A DNA stretch of 64,000 nt, taken from the NCBI RefSeq assembly GCF_027887165.1, contig NC_077228.1, positions 386,698,456-386,762,455 on the forward strand. The letters run 5' to 3'. How positions within the stretch are numbered: the stretch's first letter is position 1; the number at the start of each line of letters is the position of its first letter. Source of the DNA: Monodelphis domestica. Lineage: Eukaryota > Chordata > Mammalia > Didelphimorphia > Didelphidae. Positions 45,773 to 58,125 of the stretch are shown here, piece by piece. Both the position numbers and the translations under genes were made by a program. Under the pieces are notes generated by a model. That model was not told the origin of the DNA. It ran no database searches and saw nothing but the letters and a program-made list of their open reading frames with translations.

Positions 45773-46078
45773 TTTGCCATTATCCACATTCAGAGGAAAA
45801 ACTGTGGGAGTAGAAACACAGAAGAAAAACAACTGCTTGATTACATGGGTTGAGGGGATATGATTGGGGATGTATTGGGGATGTAGACTCTAAATGAACA
45901 TCCTAATGCAAACACCATCAACATGGAAATAGGTTCTGATCAAGGATACATGTAATACTCAGTGGAATTGCATGTCAGCTACGGGAAGAGTTGGGGGAGG
46001 GGAGGGAGGGAAAGACTATGATTCTTGTAACCAAGGAATAATGTTCTAAATTTACTAAATAAATTAATTAAAAAGAAA
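45773..46078 (+). mobile_element. Short L1 3' insertion with 13-bp target duplication
   Basis: This corresponds to the L1 3' UTR from the CCACA...AACTGTGGGAGTA segment to the A-rich tail. AGAAGGTAAGATT occurs at 45760-45772 and 46079-46091. Confidence 0.9.
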
Positions 46079-46159
46079 AGAAGGTAAGATTGTTAGCTAG
46101 GACTTAAAGGAAGCCAAAGAAACCCAGAGCAGTGAAGCAGGTGAGCTTTCCAGGAACTC

Positions 46160-46725
46160 AGGGGAGCCAATTAAAATGTGTCATCAGAAAGTAGAACACC
46201 CATTCCTATTAAAGACACTAGAGATATGTGACCCTAGGTAAGTCACTTTAATCCCCACTGCCTAGCTCTTACCACTCTTCTGCCTTAGAACCAATACTCA
46301 GTATTGATTCTAAGATGGAAGGTAAGGGTTTTTAAAAAAAATTAAAAAATAAAAAATAAAAATAAAGTCACTAGAGAACACTATAATGAATGGAACAAAA
46401 ACCATCAGGGAACAAATGGTATATCAATGGAACAGAATCGGCAAGCAACACAGCAATTTCCATAGCAACTTAAGAGTTCAATACAACAAAAGATCCAAGC
46501 TTTGGGGGAAAGAACTCACTGTATGATAAAAATTGCTGGGAAAACTGGACAGCAGTATGCAGAGACTAGACATGTACCAATATCTCAGATCATACACCAG
46601 GATAGAGTCAAAAATGGATACTTGATGTAGAAATAAAAGGTGATAACATAAATAAATTGGGGGAACATGGAAAAGTTTACTTGTCAAACTTACAGATATA
46701 GGAAGAATTTATGAACAGTAGGACA
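46160..46725 (+). mobile_element. L1 ORF2 fragment split by a SINE
   Basis: Pieces of the RT-to-C-terminus region are collinear with 14430-14460 and 15240-15600 (CACCCATTCCTATTAAAGACAC; ACTGTATGATAAAAATTGCTGG; ATTGGGGGAACATGG). The part equivalent to 14460-15240 is missing, so this copy is also internally deleted. Confidence 0.75.
46224..46363 (+). mobile_element. 5'-truncated SINE in an L1 fragment
   Basis: It contains only the 3' part from TGTGACCCTAGGTAAGTCAC, ending in A-rich AAAATAAAAATA. The flanking 13-mers AAAGACACTAGAG (46211-46223) and AAAGTCACTAGAG (46364-46376) differ at one base. Confidence 0.88.
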
Positions 46726-46759
46726 TATTATATTGAAATGAGTATAAAATATTCCTTAC

Positions 46760-46810
46760 CTGAATTTCTAACAACATACTGTCAATCTTATTTTGCTGGC
46801 TGGCTATTAC
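46760..46810 (-). CDS. CEP85L: CEP85L 51-bp exon
   Basis: This is a small in-phase exon (17 codons: VIASQQNKIDSMLLEIQ). The acceptor is ATTTATGTAG and the donor GTAAGGAAT. The heptad spacing continues the coiled coil without a break between the flanking exons. It is too short to stand out as an ORF but is framed by consensus splice sites. Confidence 0.85.
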
Positions 46811-47380
46811 CTACATAAATAAAATACAAATCAGTCTACAATCAGTTCATTTCTATTAGTTTGACCAATGCAACACTTTTAGATCTCAATCTCATCTTTG
46901 AAAACTTGAATGGGATTATTCCCTTTTTTAAAAAGTATCCTGCAACAAGGTACATTTTGCCTAACAAGTTGCAATAGTTCATTTAAAGTAGCATTTTAAT
47001 TACATTCAACTTTAAATAACTTCTTAGAAACACTTTTATTCATAGTTGAATAACCTTTTCTAAATATTAATTTTTCTGACCCCTAATTCTAAACCCAATT
47101 TGATTTTATATAAAGAACATATGATTAAAACGAAAATTGTTTTGTTTAAGCTGAGAAATAATGTAGTTTTTTTAAACATACTATAATTTCCCCTGCAACT
47201 GGAAAAGCTGATTAAATTTCCCTTTCAAAAGAAGAATTAATGAAGAATTAAAAGGAAGAATTACCAAATACAATTAAATTAAGTAAAGAGGATCAATTGC
47301 TCTTCCCTTCCCACTCCCACTATTAAGTCAGCAGAACACAACACATTGCTCATATTTATAGTAGAAATATGTTGCCTAAC
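46811..47380 (-). other. CEP85L: CEP85L intron, no repeat recognised
   Basis: This 570-bp intron has a GT donor at 47379-47380 and AG acceptor at 46811-46812, with AT-rich content and no visible insertion. Confidence 0.75.
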
Positions 47381-47498
47381 CTTACTGGCCTTCTCGTTTT
47401 GTTCTTTGAGTTGCTCATTTTCATCCTGGAGTTGTTTTGCATCTAGTATGGGGAGCCGGATACCATCTTCAAGACATCTTTCAACTTTCTGTTGTAAA
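47381..47498 (-). CDS. CEP85L: CEP85L coiled-coil exon
   Basis: This 118-bp exon has acceptor TTTTATACAG and donor GTTAGGCAA (GT present, otherwise weak consensus). Its first base completes a Ser codon begun in the previous exon, then 39 residues follow, among them [15 protein letters not shown], a short non-helical LPILDA hinge, and a new helix ([19 protein letters not shown]). Confidence 0.87.
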
Positions 47499-47904
47499 CT
47501 GTATAAAATTTAAAAGACAATTAATGAAAAGAAACTCTAGTGGCTAATTTTTGTCAGGATAGCTAAAACAAGTTACTTCCTTAATGCTTCTGACATTCTG
47601 TATAAATTCATACAATTCTGTATCAAAAAAAAAAAAGGAAGAAGAGCTATGAATTAGGAAAGACAGACTATAATTGACTGCAAATACACCAACTCTAGGA
47701 CAGCTAAAATTTTGAAATTCTTGAATGTCTATGACTCTAAGTATCTAAATGATCATTCTCTCTTCCATTTGGGCTTTCTTATTATCTTTTCTAAACATCA
47801 TTTTTAATTCCTAGATTATATTTCCCTTCATCTTTACCTATTAGAGTCCTACCTGGTCTTCCATTTTTCAAGGTTCATTACGGAAAACAATTTTCTTCCA
47901 TGTT

Positions 47905-48140
47905 GATTAGTTGATTAGCTGTGTCTGATTCTTCACCATCCCTCTTGGGGTTTTCTTGGCAAAGATATTGGAGTGGTTAGTCATTTCCTTCTCCAGCTCA
48001 TTTTATAAATGAGGAAACTGAGGCAAACAGTATTAAGTGTTTTGCCCAGGGTCACAAATCTAGTAATTGTCTGGGGCTGCATCTGAACATCCTCCCGACT
48101 CTAGGGCTAGCACTCTATCTACTGTCACCAAGCTGCCCAA
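47905..48140 (+). mobile_element. RTE-tail (MAR1-like) SINE
   Basis: This is a nearly complete text: GTCTGATTCTTCACCATCCC, GGGGTTTTCTTGGCAAAGAT, CATTTCCTTCTCCAGCTC, GAGGAAACTGAGGC and the CACCAAGCTGCCC end. The shared phrase with BovB/RTE elements is established for such SINEs. Confidence 0.75.
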
Positions 48141-49539
48141 AACCATTCCATGAGGTCTTCTCTAGTCCCTTTAGTGATCTCTTCACTCCTATTTTCTTCT
48201 TATGTTCCAACTTTTCTTTCTCCTACTTGAACTATATAATATATAAGCTCTTTAAAAGGAGGAGAAAAATAAAAAAAAATTTAGGAATCTACATACACAC
48301 ACAGATTTTGGATAGTGATATATAAAAAAATTAATCCATCCATACTTTCTACATTATATATCCTGGTCATTTTTCCTCCTACCTAACTCATAAGGGGATG
48401 GAGGGGAAAAAAAAGAGGAAGCTCACTTTAATAATTCTTCACTTTGGTACTTATTAACTAGATGACAGTGAGCAAGTCACTTCCTTCTGTATGTAAAATG
48501 AGGGGATATCAACTAGGGAAGTAGGAAAAAGTGAATGGTACTATTGGCATGGGTGAAGGGTACAAAGTAAGAACTGCATCTAGTCTCTTACCCTAGCTGT
48601 ATGAGTACTTCAAAGAACTACAAAGAAACGGGGAAAAAAATGAATCTTCTCTTTCTGGATATCAGTGAATTATTCTCTTTTCTTCTGGCAAATATAACAA
48701 GTATGAGTCTGTCTTCTTTTCCAGGAAGGGAAAAAAAATGTCAAATCTAGAATCTACAAGATAAACAATGGTCCTGTAATGCACAATGACATCAACTAGT
48801 TAACTTGGCCAGATCACAAATAAAAAATGGCAAAAAAAAAGAGTGTATGAGCAAGAATTTATTTATTACTGATGTTTGTAATACTTTATCACCTGTCATA
48901 AAAATGTTTCCACAATCAGTCTAAAAATAAAAGGCATAAATATTTTATGTTCTTGAATGGCTTGCTTCCCCCTAATATAGTATCAAGAGACTATTTCTAA
49001 GTATTTTTAGGATTTCAAGAGAAACAAAATCTATTACCAAGCTTACAGCTCTTCAAATGAAAAGACTAGGCAGCTGTGAGAAATTTAAAAAGTGGCTGTA
49101 CCCAGAAACATGACAAAAGAGCCCTGGTTTTTGGAGTCAGGTTAGAAGATCTGACAAAAGGATACCAGCCAACTAGAATAACAAGGTGATTCTAATAATA
49201 TTGAAACTAATAGATAAATCTATAGGACCACACTTACTTGTATGATTTTTGTGTGTTTATTTTTCTGAAGCCCTAGGACTCTATGTGAAAGGTATGGCTG
49301 GAAATAGTTTGTGTAGAAAAAGACCAGGGCGTTTTGGTGAATTTCAAGCTCAGTATGAGTCAGCAGTTTGAAAAAGCAGTCAAGAAAATTATTGCTGCCT
49401 TAATAGAATAGGCTTTAGAATAAGAAAGGTGGCCTTGCTCTTGTCATCTAACATGTTCATCCCTCCCAAATTCATATCATTTGACAAATGTTTAAAACAT
49501 GCTACCTACACCTTAATTCAACTCTGATAAAAAAGTTGG

Positions 49540-50160
49540 ACAGAACAATTAAGAATCAATCCCTACGGCATGCCACCAGAGATCTTTCATTTTTACATTT
49601 AATCGTTCAATTGCCACTTTGGGGGTCCAGTTATTCAAGCAGTTTCTAATCTAGTTCACTATAGGGGACATCTGGTCTGTTTCTCTCCACATTATCCATG
49701 AGGATATAAGAATCTTTGATGAATGCCTTACTAAAAATTCAGGTATGCAGTATTTCTCTGATCTATTAATCCAGTTAACTCTGTCTAAAAGATAGTGTGT
49801 CATAACCTGTTTTTGGGTAAACCTATGCTAGGTCTTGGTGATCACCAGATTCTCTTTTTAAGTGTTCATGAGGCAATCTTTTAATAACAGAGTCCAGAAT
49901 TTTTGCCAGGAAGCAATATTAAACCTGTTGGTATTAAATATAATACCATCTGGAGAATTCATGTCTTGCCTTTTTGAAAATATTGGCATTTCCTTATAAA
50001 TCTAACTTGAGACATCTTTCTGATCATTTTAAAATATTACCAAAAGCTGCTCAGTAATTATAAAAAGGCTCCTGGAATACAGTTTCCGGGTCATTTAGAT
50101 AGGCTAGGTACTATTTCATTATCTCTTCATTTAACTTGGGCCTTTCTTACCCTATTATAA
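49540..50160 (-). mobile_element. CR1/L3-like LINE RT fragment, minus strand
   Basis: The plus strand reads as the complement of the RT region: a GCATGCCACCAGAG segment, a CCACTTTGGGGGTCCAGTTATTC segment, then TTGATGAATGCCTTACTAAAAATTC (complement of the DFSKAF coding part) and AGAATTTTTGCCAGGAAGC (complement of the conserved upstream part seen at about 17862-17880). Confidence 0.6.
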
Positions 50161-50594
50161 TGCTGGCTTTACTATAAGCAATACAGATCCACTTGGGGTT
50201 AGCAAACAAAAGAGACTCAGGCCTAAAAGAAATTGACTAGTTCCCAGAAAACTTGCCCTAACCCACAGTCATAGGAATGTCCCAGTGGCCTTAACCTCAT
50301 AAAGAAAATGTCAAGAAACTAAGATGAATTACATAGTAAGATATGTAATTGGGTCAAGGATGAAAGACTGAAGGTGTGTATACATGTTGTGTGACAGACA
50401 CCAAGTAAAAGAATGAGATGTATTAGATTGCAGAAATGGATATAAAAGAATTAATTTGTAAGAAATGGAATCTTTATTAATTTCTCTTGTGAATTCAATT
50501 CAATTCAAATGCATGAATTACTTTATCCAAAACTTCAACTTTCATATTTAAAGATAATCTAATATCACAATGAAAAAACCAACAGGTTTCCTAC

Positions 50595-50749
50595 CTTTGA
50601 ACAGTGGTAACCAATTCTTTCTCTTTCTTCCGCTGACAGGTGAGTTGCACTTCTTTCTCTTCATACTGAGTTCTGATCTCTCCAATTTTTTTCTCCAAGT
50701 CTTTTATAGTCTCTTCCAAGTTCTTGTTTTTTTCCTCTAGAATCTGCAG
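50595..50749 (-). CDS. CEP85L: CEP85L coiled-coil exon
   Basis: This 155-bp exon has acceptor TTTTCTCTTAG and donor GTAGGAAAC. It encodes 51 residues and ends two bases into a Ser codon completed by the next exon. The helix is continuous and highly charged ([19 protein letters not shown], then [15 protein letters not shown]) with hydrophobic a/d positions. It has the same architecture as the equivalent CEP85 family region. Confidence 0.88.
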
Positions 50750-51727
50750 CTAAGAGAAAATATTTATATCACAAAAGTTAAGATGATTTAATAAACAGTT
50801 CTCAATTGGAAAAGTTTATTTTGAAAAACATTCTTATGAATAAAATGCATAGGTTAGTTTCATTTTCATGTATTAGAAATTTACCTCTGCTTCATAACAA
50901 GGAGAGCTTAAAAGTATGAGAATGGAGTCAGGGTTGGGGAGAAACATCTTATGCAGTTATATAGCTTTCTAAATCAAAAATTCACACTCCAAACACACTC
51001 CATTTATACACATTGATACTTCCATGATGAAAAATAGTTTACTATGGAATAAAGGATAGGGTAAGGATTAAGAGGGAGGCAAAGTGAAATACAGATCTGG
51101 AAGTTGAAGAATAAAAGTAAGTGAACAGAGGGACTATTGGAAAGGGTTGTGAACAGGAAAGATGGTCTTGAAGGATTTGAGTTAAAAAAAAAAATCCAGA
51201 TCACTGAGGTTCAAGAATTGTCAGAAATATTTTTAAGGAAAAATTATTTCAAGATAAGAGGTTGGTCACAGAAGCAATTTGGGTAATAACAACAAGCAGA
51301 CAGGTACAGGCTAGGTGGAATAGTGACAAACAACCTGATAATCTGCTATAAATAAATTATTGGTTTCTAACAGGATTAGGAAAAAAAGAAAAAAGTAAAG
51401 AAGCAGTCTTGAGAACAGTTTTAAAAAGCAGGGATACTGAGGGGAAAGAATAAATCTAATTGTTACCGTATAGAATGGAACTGGGCTTCAACAAAAGCCC
51501 TATAAGCATTTGGGCCACACAAGTTTATTTGAAAGCAAATTTCTGATACAATAGAAATACTATGCATATAGATGTGAAGCCCATGATAAAGTTTAATCTG
51601 ACAGGAATTAAATAAATGACATCCAGACAAAAATATTTCACTTAAGTACTTGAATTCATTAATTCTCAAGAAGCTAACCTGGAACAGTTTCAATATTTTA
51701 TTTTATTCCAATAAAGATCCTCTTTAC
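50750..51727 (-). other. CEP85L: CEP85L intron, no repeat recognised
   Basis: This 978-bp intron has GT at 51726-51727 and AG at 50750-50751. It is AT-rich, and no confident repeat or other gene is seen. Confidence 0.7.
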
Positions 51728-51880
51728 CTGCTGGCCCTGGTTCTGTACATCATCCAGAGTTGGCAGGTCAGCCAAGTACTTTTCCAAGGTCTCAATCCGT
51801 CTTTGTTTCTCTTTGTTTTGTTCAAACTCCTTCTGACATTTCTTCTTCAGGCTACTAATATATCTATCTCTGGTTTTAAG
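51728..51880 (-). CDS. CEP85L: CEP85L coiled-coil exon with conserved family core
   Basis: This is an in-phase exon of 153 bp (51 codons) with acceptor TTTTTTTTTAG and donor GTAAAGAGG. It encodes [18 protein letters not shown] followed by an [14 protein letters not shown] segment, the part most easily recognised as CEP85 family. Human CEP85 uses its coiled coil to bind STIL and influence centriole duplication, and CEP85L is a centrosomal/microtubule protein. Family knowledge supplies these roles; nothing here tests them. Confidence 0.9.
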
Positions 51881-52208
51881 CTAAAAAAAAAAACATATAA
51901 TTGATATTTATATGAAAGAAATTTGCATTAGAGTAAATCTGCTTAATATTTTGAACTGGAATCAATAATTTCTCAACTAAAGGAAAATCCACTTATTTAA
52001 TAATAAAATTAGTATAATTAATATGTGTATATATAATATAAAGTAATATTTTTATTTATTTTGTCAACAAATGAGCATAAGCAGAATCAATAAAATGACA
52101 AATATTTGCAGAGATGTGCATTTATTTTGTATATTTGTATGTGTATACCAGTTTGTAATATTTGAAGAGAATCATTTCTGAAAATTCAATAATCATCAAT
52201 AGATGCCA

Positions 52209-52503
<295 letters not shown>

Positions 52504-52529
52504 CAGAAACAAAAAAAAATGAATTAGGA

Positions 52530-52920
52530 GATTATCACGACAGTAGTAGAGGTGAGAGGTGGTGTTTAGTAGCCATGATAGGCAAGCAAAGAACAAATGC
52601 AAGAGATGCTGCAGGGTAACTGGCAAACTGACTACTGGTAGTGAAGTATAAAAAGACTTGAAGAAGTCTTGGAGATCAACAACCTGGACAAATGAATGAA
52701 TATGTTGCTCTTAAAAGAAATAGGGACATTTGGAAGAGGCACAGATTTAGGGAAAAAGACAATGAATTCCCTGCTGAATGTTAAATTTGAAGTGCCTTCA
52801 GATAAATGAGCAGTAAACAGCTAGAGATCAAGAAAATGATTAAAGACTAGATATATGGGGTTTTTTTTGCGCAGAATGATTCTACAGGAATGGATGGGAT
52901 CACCAAGATGGAGTTTGATA
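52530..52920 (+). repeat. Ancient unnamed interspersed repeat (part 2)
   Basis: It contains AGTAGTAGAGGTGAGAGGTGG, AGATGCTGCAGGGTAACTGG, a GAATTCCCTGCTGAATGTTAAATTTGAAG-type segment and CAGTAAACAGCTAGAGATC. It corresponds to a later portion of the family whose first part is at 45000-45430. It is strongly mutated. Confidence 0.35.
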
Positions 52921-53109
52921 GATGGAGAGGAAAATTAAAAATGAGAAGTTTTATTATCAGCTCACATGGAGGTTGCAATTCACTAATAGCCCAAAGCTTT
53001 ATCATATGAACTATTGTCTAGGGGATGCCTCCCAATGCTTATACTTATTAAATTTATTTTATTAGGAATCTAAGTGTAAGACTCCACATTCATATAAACT
53101 ATGTATATC

Positions 53110-53780
53110 TTATTAGATTTGGCTCATCATTCCAGTCTGTCACAACTTCCAGATTCTGTCATCTACCTATTATTCTGTCACATACCATTAACTTTTCTTT
53201 ATCTGCAAATCTGACAAAGACATATATTCATCCACGTCACTGAAAAAAATGTTAAACGAGAATTGATGAAATAACCAAGAGGGAAGAACAAAGAGAGAAA
53301 AGAAAGTCTAGGACAGATCCCTGGAATACGCCACTCAACAGCTTTTTCTCCATACTTATTCATAAATATAGCATGAAAAACTCTTGTTATAAGCTTTTTT
53401 GAAATATAGTTATATACTATGTCTACAACATACAATTAATCTACCAGTCTATAAGATCACTCCAGTCAAAAAAAGAAGAGACATTCATCTCACATGACCT
53501 GTTCTTGATGAAGGTATGCTATGTCTGTTATCATCATATTCTCCTCTTAGAGAATTGAAAAAATAATCTTTTAATGATACATTAAATAAAAGAAATTGAA
53601 AACAGCCTCACTGGCATGTAGTGTCATAGAGTGGTCTTAATTGTTGTGCAAATCTAGGCATTTTCCAGCTGTGTGGTACCTTTTCTGTTTTCCATGATCT
53701 TTTAAGATCACTGACAGTGGTTCACTAATAACATACTCCAGTTCTTTAAGAACCCTTATGGAAGTTTTTATATGAGCCTA
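53110..53780 (-). mobile_element. CR1/L3-like LINE RT fragment, minus strand
   Basis: In the same orientation and overlapping the copy at 49540-50160: GATCCCTGGAATACGCCACTC (compare 49560), then a CAATTAATCTACCAGTCT segment and a CACTGACAGTGGTTC/CCAGTTCTTTAAG end. Copies of the same family on the plus strand are at 17750 and 32960. Confidence 0.55.
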
Positions 53781-53914
53781 GTTAACCATTACTCACATTG
53801 TAAATGCTTTTCATTTTAAAAGAAGCTATTATGAAAATAGGGTTCAAGTAAGAGAACTAGTATTCAGGTAAGAGAACTAATTTTTCTTCAATATTTTGTT
53901 TTTTGTTTTTTAAA

Positions 53915-54065
53915 TTAAAAATCCTTATTTTCTGTCTTAATGTCAATTCTAGTTAAGAGCTACTTAAGTGACTTGCCTACAGTTTTGATGGCTAGGAAGG
54001 TCTAAGGTTAGATCTGAACCCAGGTCCTCCTGACTCCAGACCTGGAGTTCTATCCATTGTGCTTA
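53915..54065 (-). mobile_element. tRNA-type SINE, minus strand
   Basis: The plus strand reads TTCTGTCTTAATGTCAATTC, GTGACTTGCCTACAG, GAACCCAGGTCCTCCTGAC and CCAGACCTGGAGTTCTATCC, the complement of the SINE consensus. Middle part only. Confidence 0.75.
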
Positions 54066-55030
54066 ACCAGTCTTCTATGCTTTTTTAAAAAATTTCTGTT
54101 TAATATGTCCAGGAGATAAAGAATTCAATGAGCTTCTCTATTTTGACTAATGGCAGTCCTCATACGAAATACATGACTAAAGATTTACCCTGCGAGGTAG
54201 AACACAATTTATCTTAAATGCTGATTAATAAAATTTTTGTATCTAAATGATTAATCATAACAACTTTGAATTAAAAGCAGTATGTACAGGAGGAAACCAT
54301 TAATTGCAATGAGTATTGCTTCTATAATCTAGTTACAACCTGTACAACCAAGAAAAGATTTAACAACATCTTCTAAATAGAAGCTACTGTACAGGTTTTT
54401 TTGTGTGGGTGCGCTTTACTTCATAGAATGCCTGCCCACCCCTATCAAAGGAAGAAAATAAGCTTCAAGTGGATAATAATCATGTAAGATTAAGATGAAT
54501 AGGAAACTAGGCTGAATTGTGACCTTGATATTATCTTACACCTTTAAGCAGCCAATATAATGAAATTCAAGTCTTACAAAGGAAAATTTTATAAAAAACT
54601 TAATTTAACTATCTTAATCTAATTCAGATTATACCCTTTTATTAACTATAAACATAGCTGATTTTTAGAAGATATCTCATTCAGAACTTCCAAGACATGA
54701 GAAAGTGGAGTCACACTTTGTGCAGTCAACAGTACAGAATTTTGGTAAAAAGAAATTTAATAGTAAAAATAACAATTAAAAAATAAAATATGGATGAAAA
54801 CTGATATGTTCTTATAATATATTCACTAAATCATAATTCACAGTTTAATCAACTAATATGAGAGAGAAAATACTTGTCCATTCTTACCATCAATGAGTAT
54901 TTATTGATTATTCATAGGAAACATGGCACTGAACTAGAAATACACATGCCTATGGAATAAGAATAAGAGGATCTTGAGGAGGTTTACTTGCTATGAGAAA
55001 ACAGATTATCTGTTAAAAGAGAACCACCTG

Positions 55031-55235
55031 GGGGCACCTGGATAGCTCAGTGGATCCAGAGCTAAGTCTAGAGACAGGAGGTCCTAGGTTCAAATCTGGT
55101 CTCAAACACTTCCCAACTGTGTGACCCTGGGCAAGTCACTTAACCCCCATTGCCTAGGCCTTACCACTCTTCTGCCTTGGAACCAATACACAATATTGAT
55201 TCTAAGATAGAATGTAAGGGTTTAAAAAAAAAAAA
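55031..55235 (+). mobile_element. tRNA-type SINE with 12-bp imperfect target duplication
   Basis: This is a complete SINE from GGGGCACCTGGATAGCTCAG to a TAAGGGTTT-A12 tail. The flanks GAGAACCACCTG (55019-55030) and GATAACCACCTG (55236-55247) differ at one base. Confidence 0.93.
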
Positions 55236-55394
55236 GATAACCACCTGACACATTTATATAATTAAATTGCATTTCAATAATACAAATGCCAGTAAGTATG
55301 ATGAAGGTAAAGTCAAACCTGGTTAAATGCAGAGAATATGAGAATATAGGATTCCCAACTTCACTGCAACTTAGAGAGTTTAGTAGAAAAGAGC

Positions 55395-55575
55395 AATGAT
55401 TCAGTATCAGGAAACTTGGCTCTAAAGCCAACTCTGCTTCTAATTATCTGTGTAACATTAGGCCACTCATTTAAATTATCTGTGCCTTAACCTTATTCAG
55501 ATGTAAAGTAGGGATATCATCTCACAGAGGAAGGATAAAAATGGAATAATATAAGAAATATATAAATGCTATTAA
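55395..55575 (+). mobile_element. MIR-like SINE
   Basis: CTTGGCTCTAAAGCCAACTCTGC, TGTGTAACATTAGGCCACTC and GATGTAAAGTAGGGATATC are consistent with an old MIR. Confidence 0.6.
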
Positions 55576-56029
55576 AAAAAACTTTTAAATCCTATACAAA
55601 TAGGAAAATGAAAAAAGATATGTAGTGCTGGGAAGAGATTTTATTGTTCAACTAGTGCAACTCTCATTTTGCAGATGAACATATTTGAGGCCCAGAGAGT
55701 TGTAAAGGTCATGGATATATTAAGTGGCAGAGAAGAAATTTAAATTTAAGATGCTTAGATCAAAACATACTGTTCTTTTCCCCATACTGCATTGTTTTGG
55801 CTTGGTCAAATGATTTCAAATCGAATCTAAGCATACCTTGAAAACTTAGTCTGACTTCACTCTTTCTGGAAGCACAACACAAAAAAAGAAAATGATGACA
55901 ATAAAGGGAGATTTCAAAATTTCTTGCAGGTCTGTAAACTATCTTGGAAGCCAGCAAAGCAAATCAATTCAGTTAAAGTGGCCACTATTCTAAGAGATTA
56001 AAAAATAAAACACTGTAAAAAATGTTTAC

Positions 56030-56212
56030 CTTCTCTTCCAATTTCTTCTTCTCTTCATTAGATTTACTTGCACTTTGCTTGAGAAACTCATTGAGTTGCA
56101 GAAGCTCTTTTTCAGCAGATGCAAGCTTTTTTTCAAGTTCCTCATGTTCAGGGTTGGCTATTGATCGGTCAGGAAATTGAGTCTGATGTGAAACGTTTTC
56201 ATATTGTGGTTG
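56030..56212 (-). CDS. CEP85L: CEP85L exon at the start of this coiled coil
   Basis: This is an in-phase exon of 183 bp (61 codons) with acceptor TTCTTACCTAG and donor GTAAACATT. The first about 20 residues are polar and unstructured ([17 protein letters not shown]). A charged coiled coil then starts ([19 protein letters not shown]...) and runs into the next exon's LKTRDRY motif. Confidence 0.88.
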
Positions 56213-57004
56213 CTAGGTAAGAAAAACCACAGAGGGTGAAAAAAGTTTATTATTGTCTCAATGACCCAGAATGAATCTAGAAAGAAAAATTGAAATCAGT
56301 TTTATCTTAAGATTTAGTATCTTCATCTAGAACTCAGTTATATGAAAACGGACATAACATAAGGAAACAATTTGTTTCTCTAGATGCAATGGCATCAAAA
56401 CTATACAAACAAATTCTATAGAAACAGATGCAGGATACAAATCTTTCTTCAGCAAAAATCACAATTTTGAAAAAAATATTCAAATATCTCCTAATAGAGT
56501 CCCATGAAAGCATGAATCCATAGAAACTAGTCTACAGAGCAATATATAAAGCAGAGTCCAACATGTGAAATTGGAGGATTTGAATTTGAATTCAAAATCT
56601 GACTCCATTTTCTCATCTGTGCAGTTCCTTTTTAGTTCTAAAAAATTATGACTCTAAATCTGAACTATAATAATTATTTTTTTAAATACAGAAAACTGTT
56701 GACTTCCTAAAATATATTTGAAAAGAAACTCTCCAAATCAAAATGAGAACTGTAAATGGGGGGGGGGGGGGGCATTAAGTTTTATTACTCAACCTTGAAA
56801 CAGAGAAATGAATACAACACTAAAGCAGTCTATGCTGGAGGAGCTTTGCAAAGACAGGAAAACTAAGACATTGCTGGAAGATGTTTCTGACTTTCTGGAA
56901 AACAAATGTAACTGATGATCACTTAACAGATCTTTATTAATTGTTTATGTGTCGATTGCTAGGACAAAAACATATAGTTCCTAGCTTTGGGCAACTGAAG
57001 AAAC

Positions 57005-57265
57005 ATGAAGCAGCTAGGTTGGTCTTCCAGGGCATAGAGTAGCAGCCTTACAGCCAACAAGACTGAGTTCAAAGCCTGCCTCAGATAAATTAATAACTCT
57101 GTCACCCTGGGCAAGTCACTTAAGATCTTTCAGCTTCAGTTTCCTCATCTATAAAATAGAATTAATAACAGTAACTCCTTTCCCAGTTTGTTATGAGGAT
57201 CAAATAAGAAAACAAAGAACTTTTCAGGTCTTAAATCACTATATAAATTCTGCTTCAGTTGATAT
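57005..57265 (+). mobile_element. MIR/CORE-SINE
   Basis: GACTGAGTTCAAAGCCTGCC, CACCCTGGGCAAGTCACTTA, CAGTTTCCTCATCTATAAAATAG and the CACTATATAAATTCTGCTTC end. Confidence 0.8.
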
Positions 57266-57279
57266 TATGTAAAACATGT

Positions 57280-57900
57280 ATGCAAGAATGGTCACTAAAT
57301 TCTTCACATTCTCTGACCTGGGAATTTCACTATTAGCCAAAGAGGTCAAAGACAGGATAGGTACCCTATACAGCAAAATACCTATATTAGCGCTTTACCT
57401 AACAAATTAAAAACACAATGGGGCCTATCAACTGAAGACTGGCTAAACAAATATAATATGGCTAAACAATGTGTTATATGAATGTAATGAATCAGTAACT
57501 GCATGAGGAGAAAATATCAAAGAAATATTGGGATGATTAGATGAAAATAATGCTCAAGTAAGTAGAATTAGAAGATAAGCTCTGATTAACAATGACCAAT
57601 TTTGGTTCTGGAGAACAAATTTTTGAAGCATCTTCCTCTTAGTATGTGGGGTTCTATGAGTGAAGAAAATTATATGTGCTGTCAGACTCAAGTCATGTGT
57701 CAGTTGCTTATGCATAAATATTACTCATTAATTTGAAGGTTAAATGGGAAGTTTAAAGTGCAATAGTTCATTCTTGGGTTAAAACAAATTAAAATTTTAA
57801 AGCTTAAAAATTTAAAGCTATCAGTCTTCAAGAGTCAGTGTTACAATTTCATATGAAGATTACCCCTGCTAAAAATTAACATACTAAAATATCAGGTTCA
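57280..57900 (+). mobile_element. Old L1-like 3' fragment
   Basis: CCTATCAACTGAAGACTGGCTAAAC and GTTATATGAATGTAATG resemble the L1 ORF2 end region (compare 25820-25890). It is highly diverged. Confidence 0.45.
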
Positions 57901-58028
57901 AATTAGATGTGGGGGGAGAGGGGGGAGGGAAGAAGCCCCCTATTTCATAATGGCAAAAACCATATAAACTACTTGAAAGAAAAGACAAATAAAACACTCC
58001 CTATCCAGCCAAAGAAGGAAAAAACTCA

Positions 58029-58125
58029 TTTATTATTATTATTATTATTATAAATATTATTGTTATAATTAATAATAATTGTTTATATAATTATTTATTA
58101 TTATTAACATTTTGTTTATTTATTA
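58029..58125. repeat. (TTA)n / TTATAA-rich tract
   Basis: TTATTA units cover 58029-58050 and interrupted TTATAATTAATAA units run to about 58125. Confidence 0.85.

Larger units (their letters stand above)
36762..46759 (-). other. CEP85L: Large CEP85L intron (10 kb) with many insertions
   Basis: GT donor at 46758-46759, AG acceptor at 36762-36763. It holds an L1 3' fragment split by an LTR-like block, SINEs, MIR/CORE-SINE, an L2 tail, an LTR-like block, an RTE-tail SINE, a CR1/L3-like trace and two younger insertions with target duplications near its 5' end. These are listed separately; the remainder is unassigned AT-rich sequence. Confidence 0.8.
47499..50594 (-). other. CEP85L: CEP85L intron with RTE-tail SINE and CR1/L3-like remnant
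   Basis: GT at 50593-50594, AG at 47499-47500. It holds an RTE-tail SINE at about 47905-48140 (plus strand), a MIR-like trace at 48440-48600 and a CR1/L3-like segment at 49540-50160 (minus strand). The remainder, including 48600-49540 and 50160-50590, is unassigned. Confidence 0.75.

Noticed and set aside
58029..58125. CRISPR-like array or other regular repeat array
   Set aside because: Only simple microsatellites are present here and elsewhere; no repeat-spacer pattern exists in the window.
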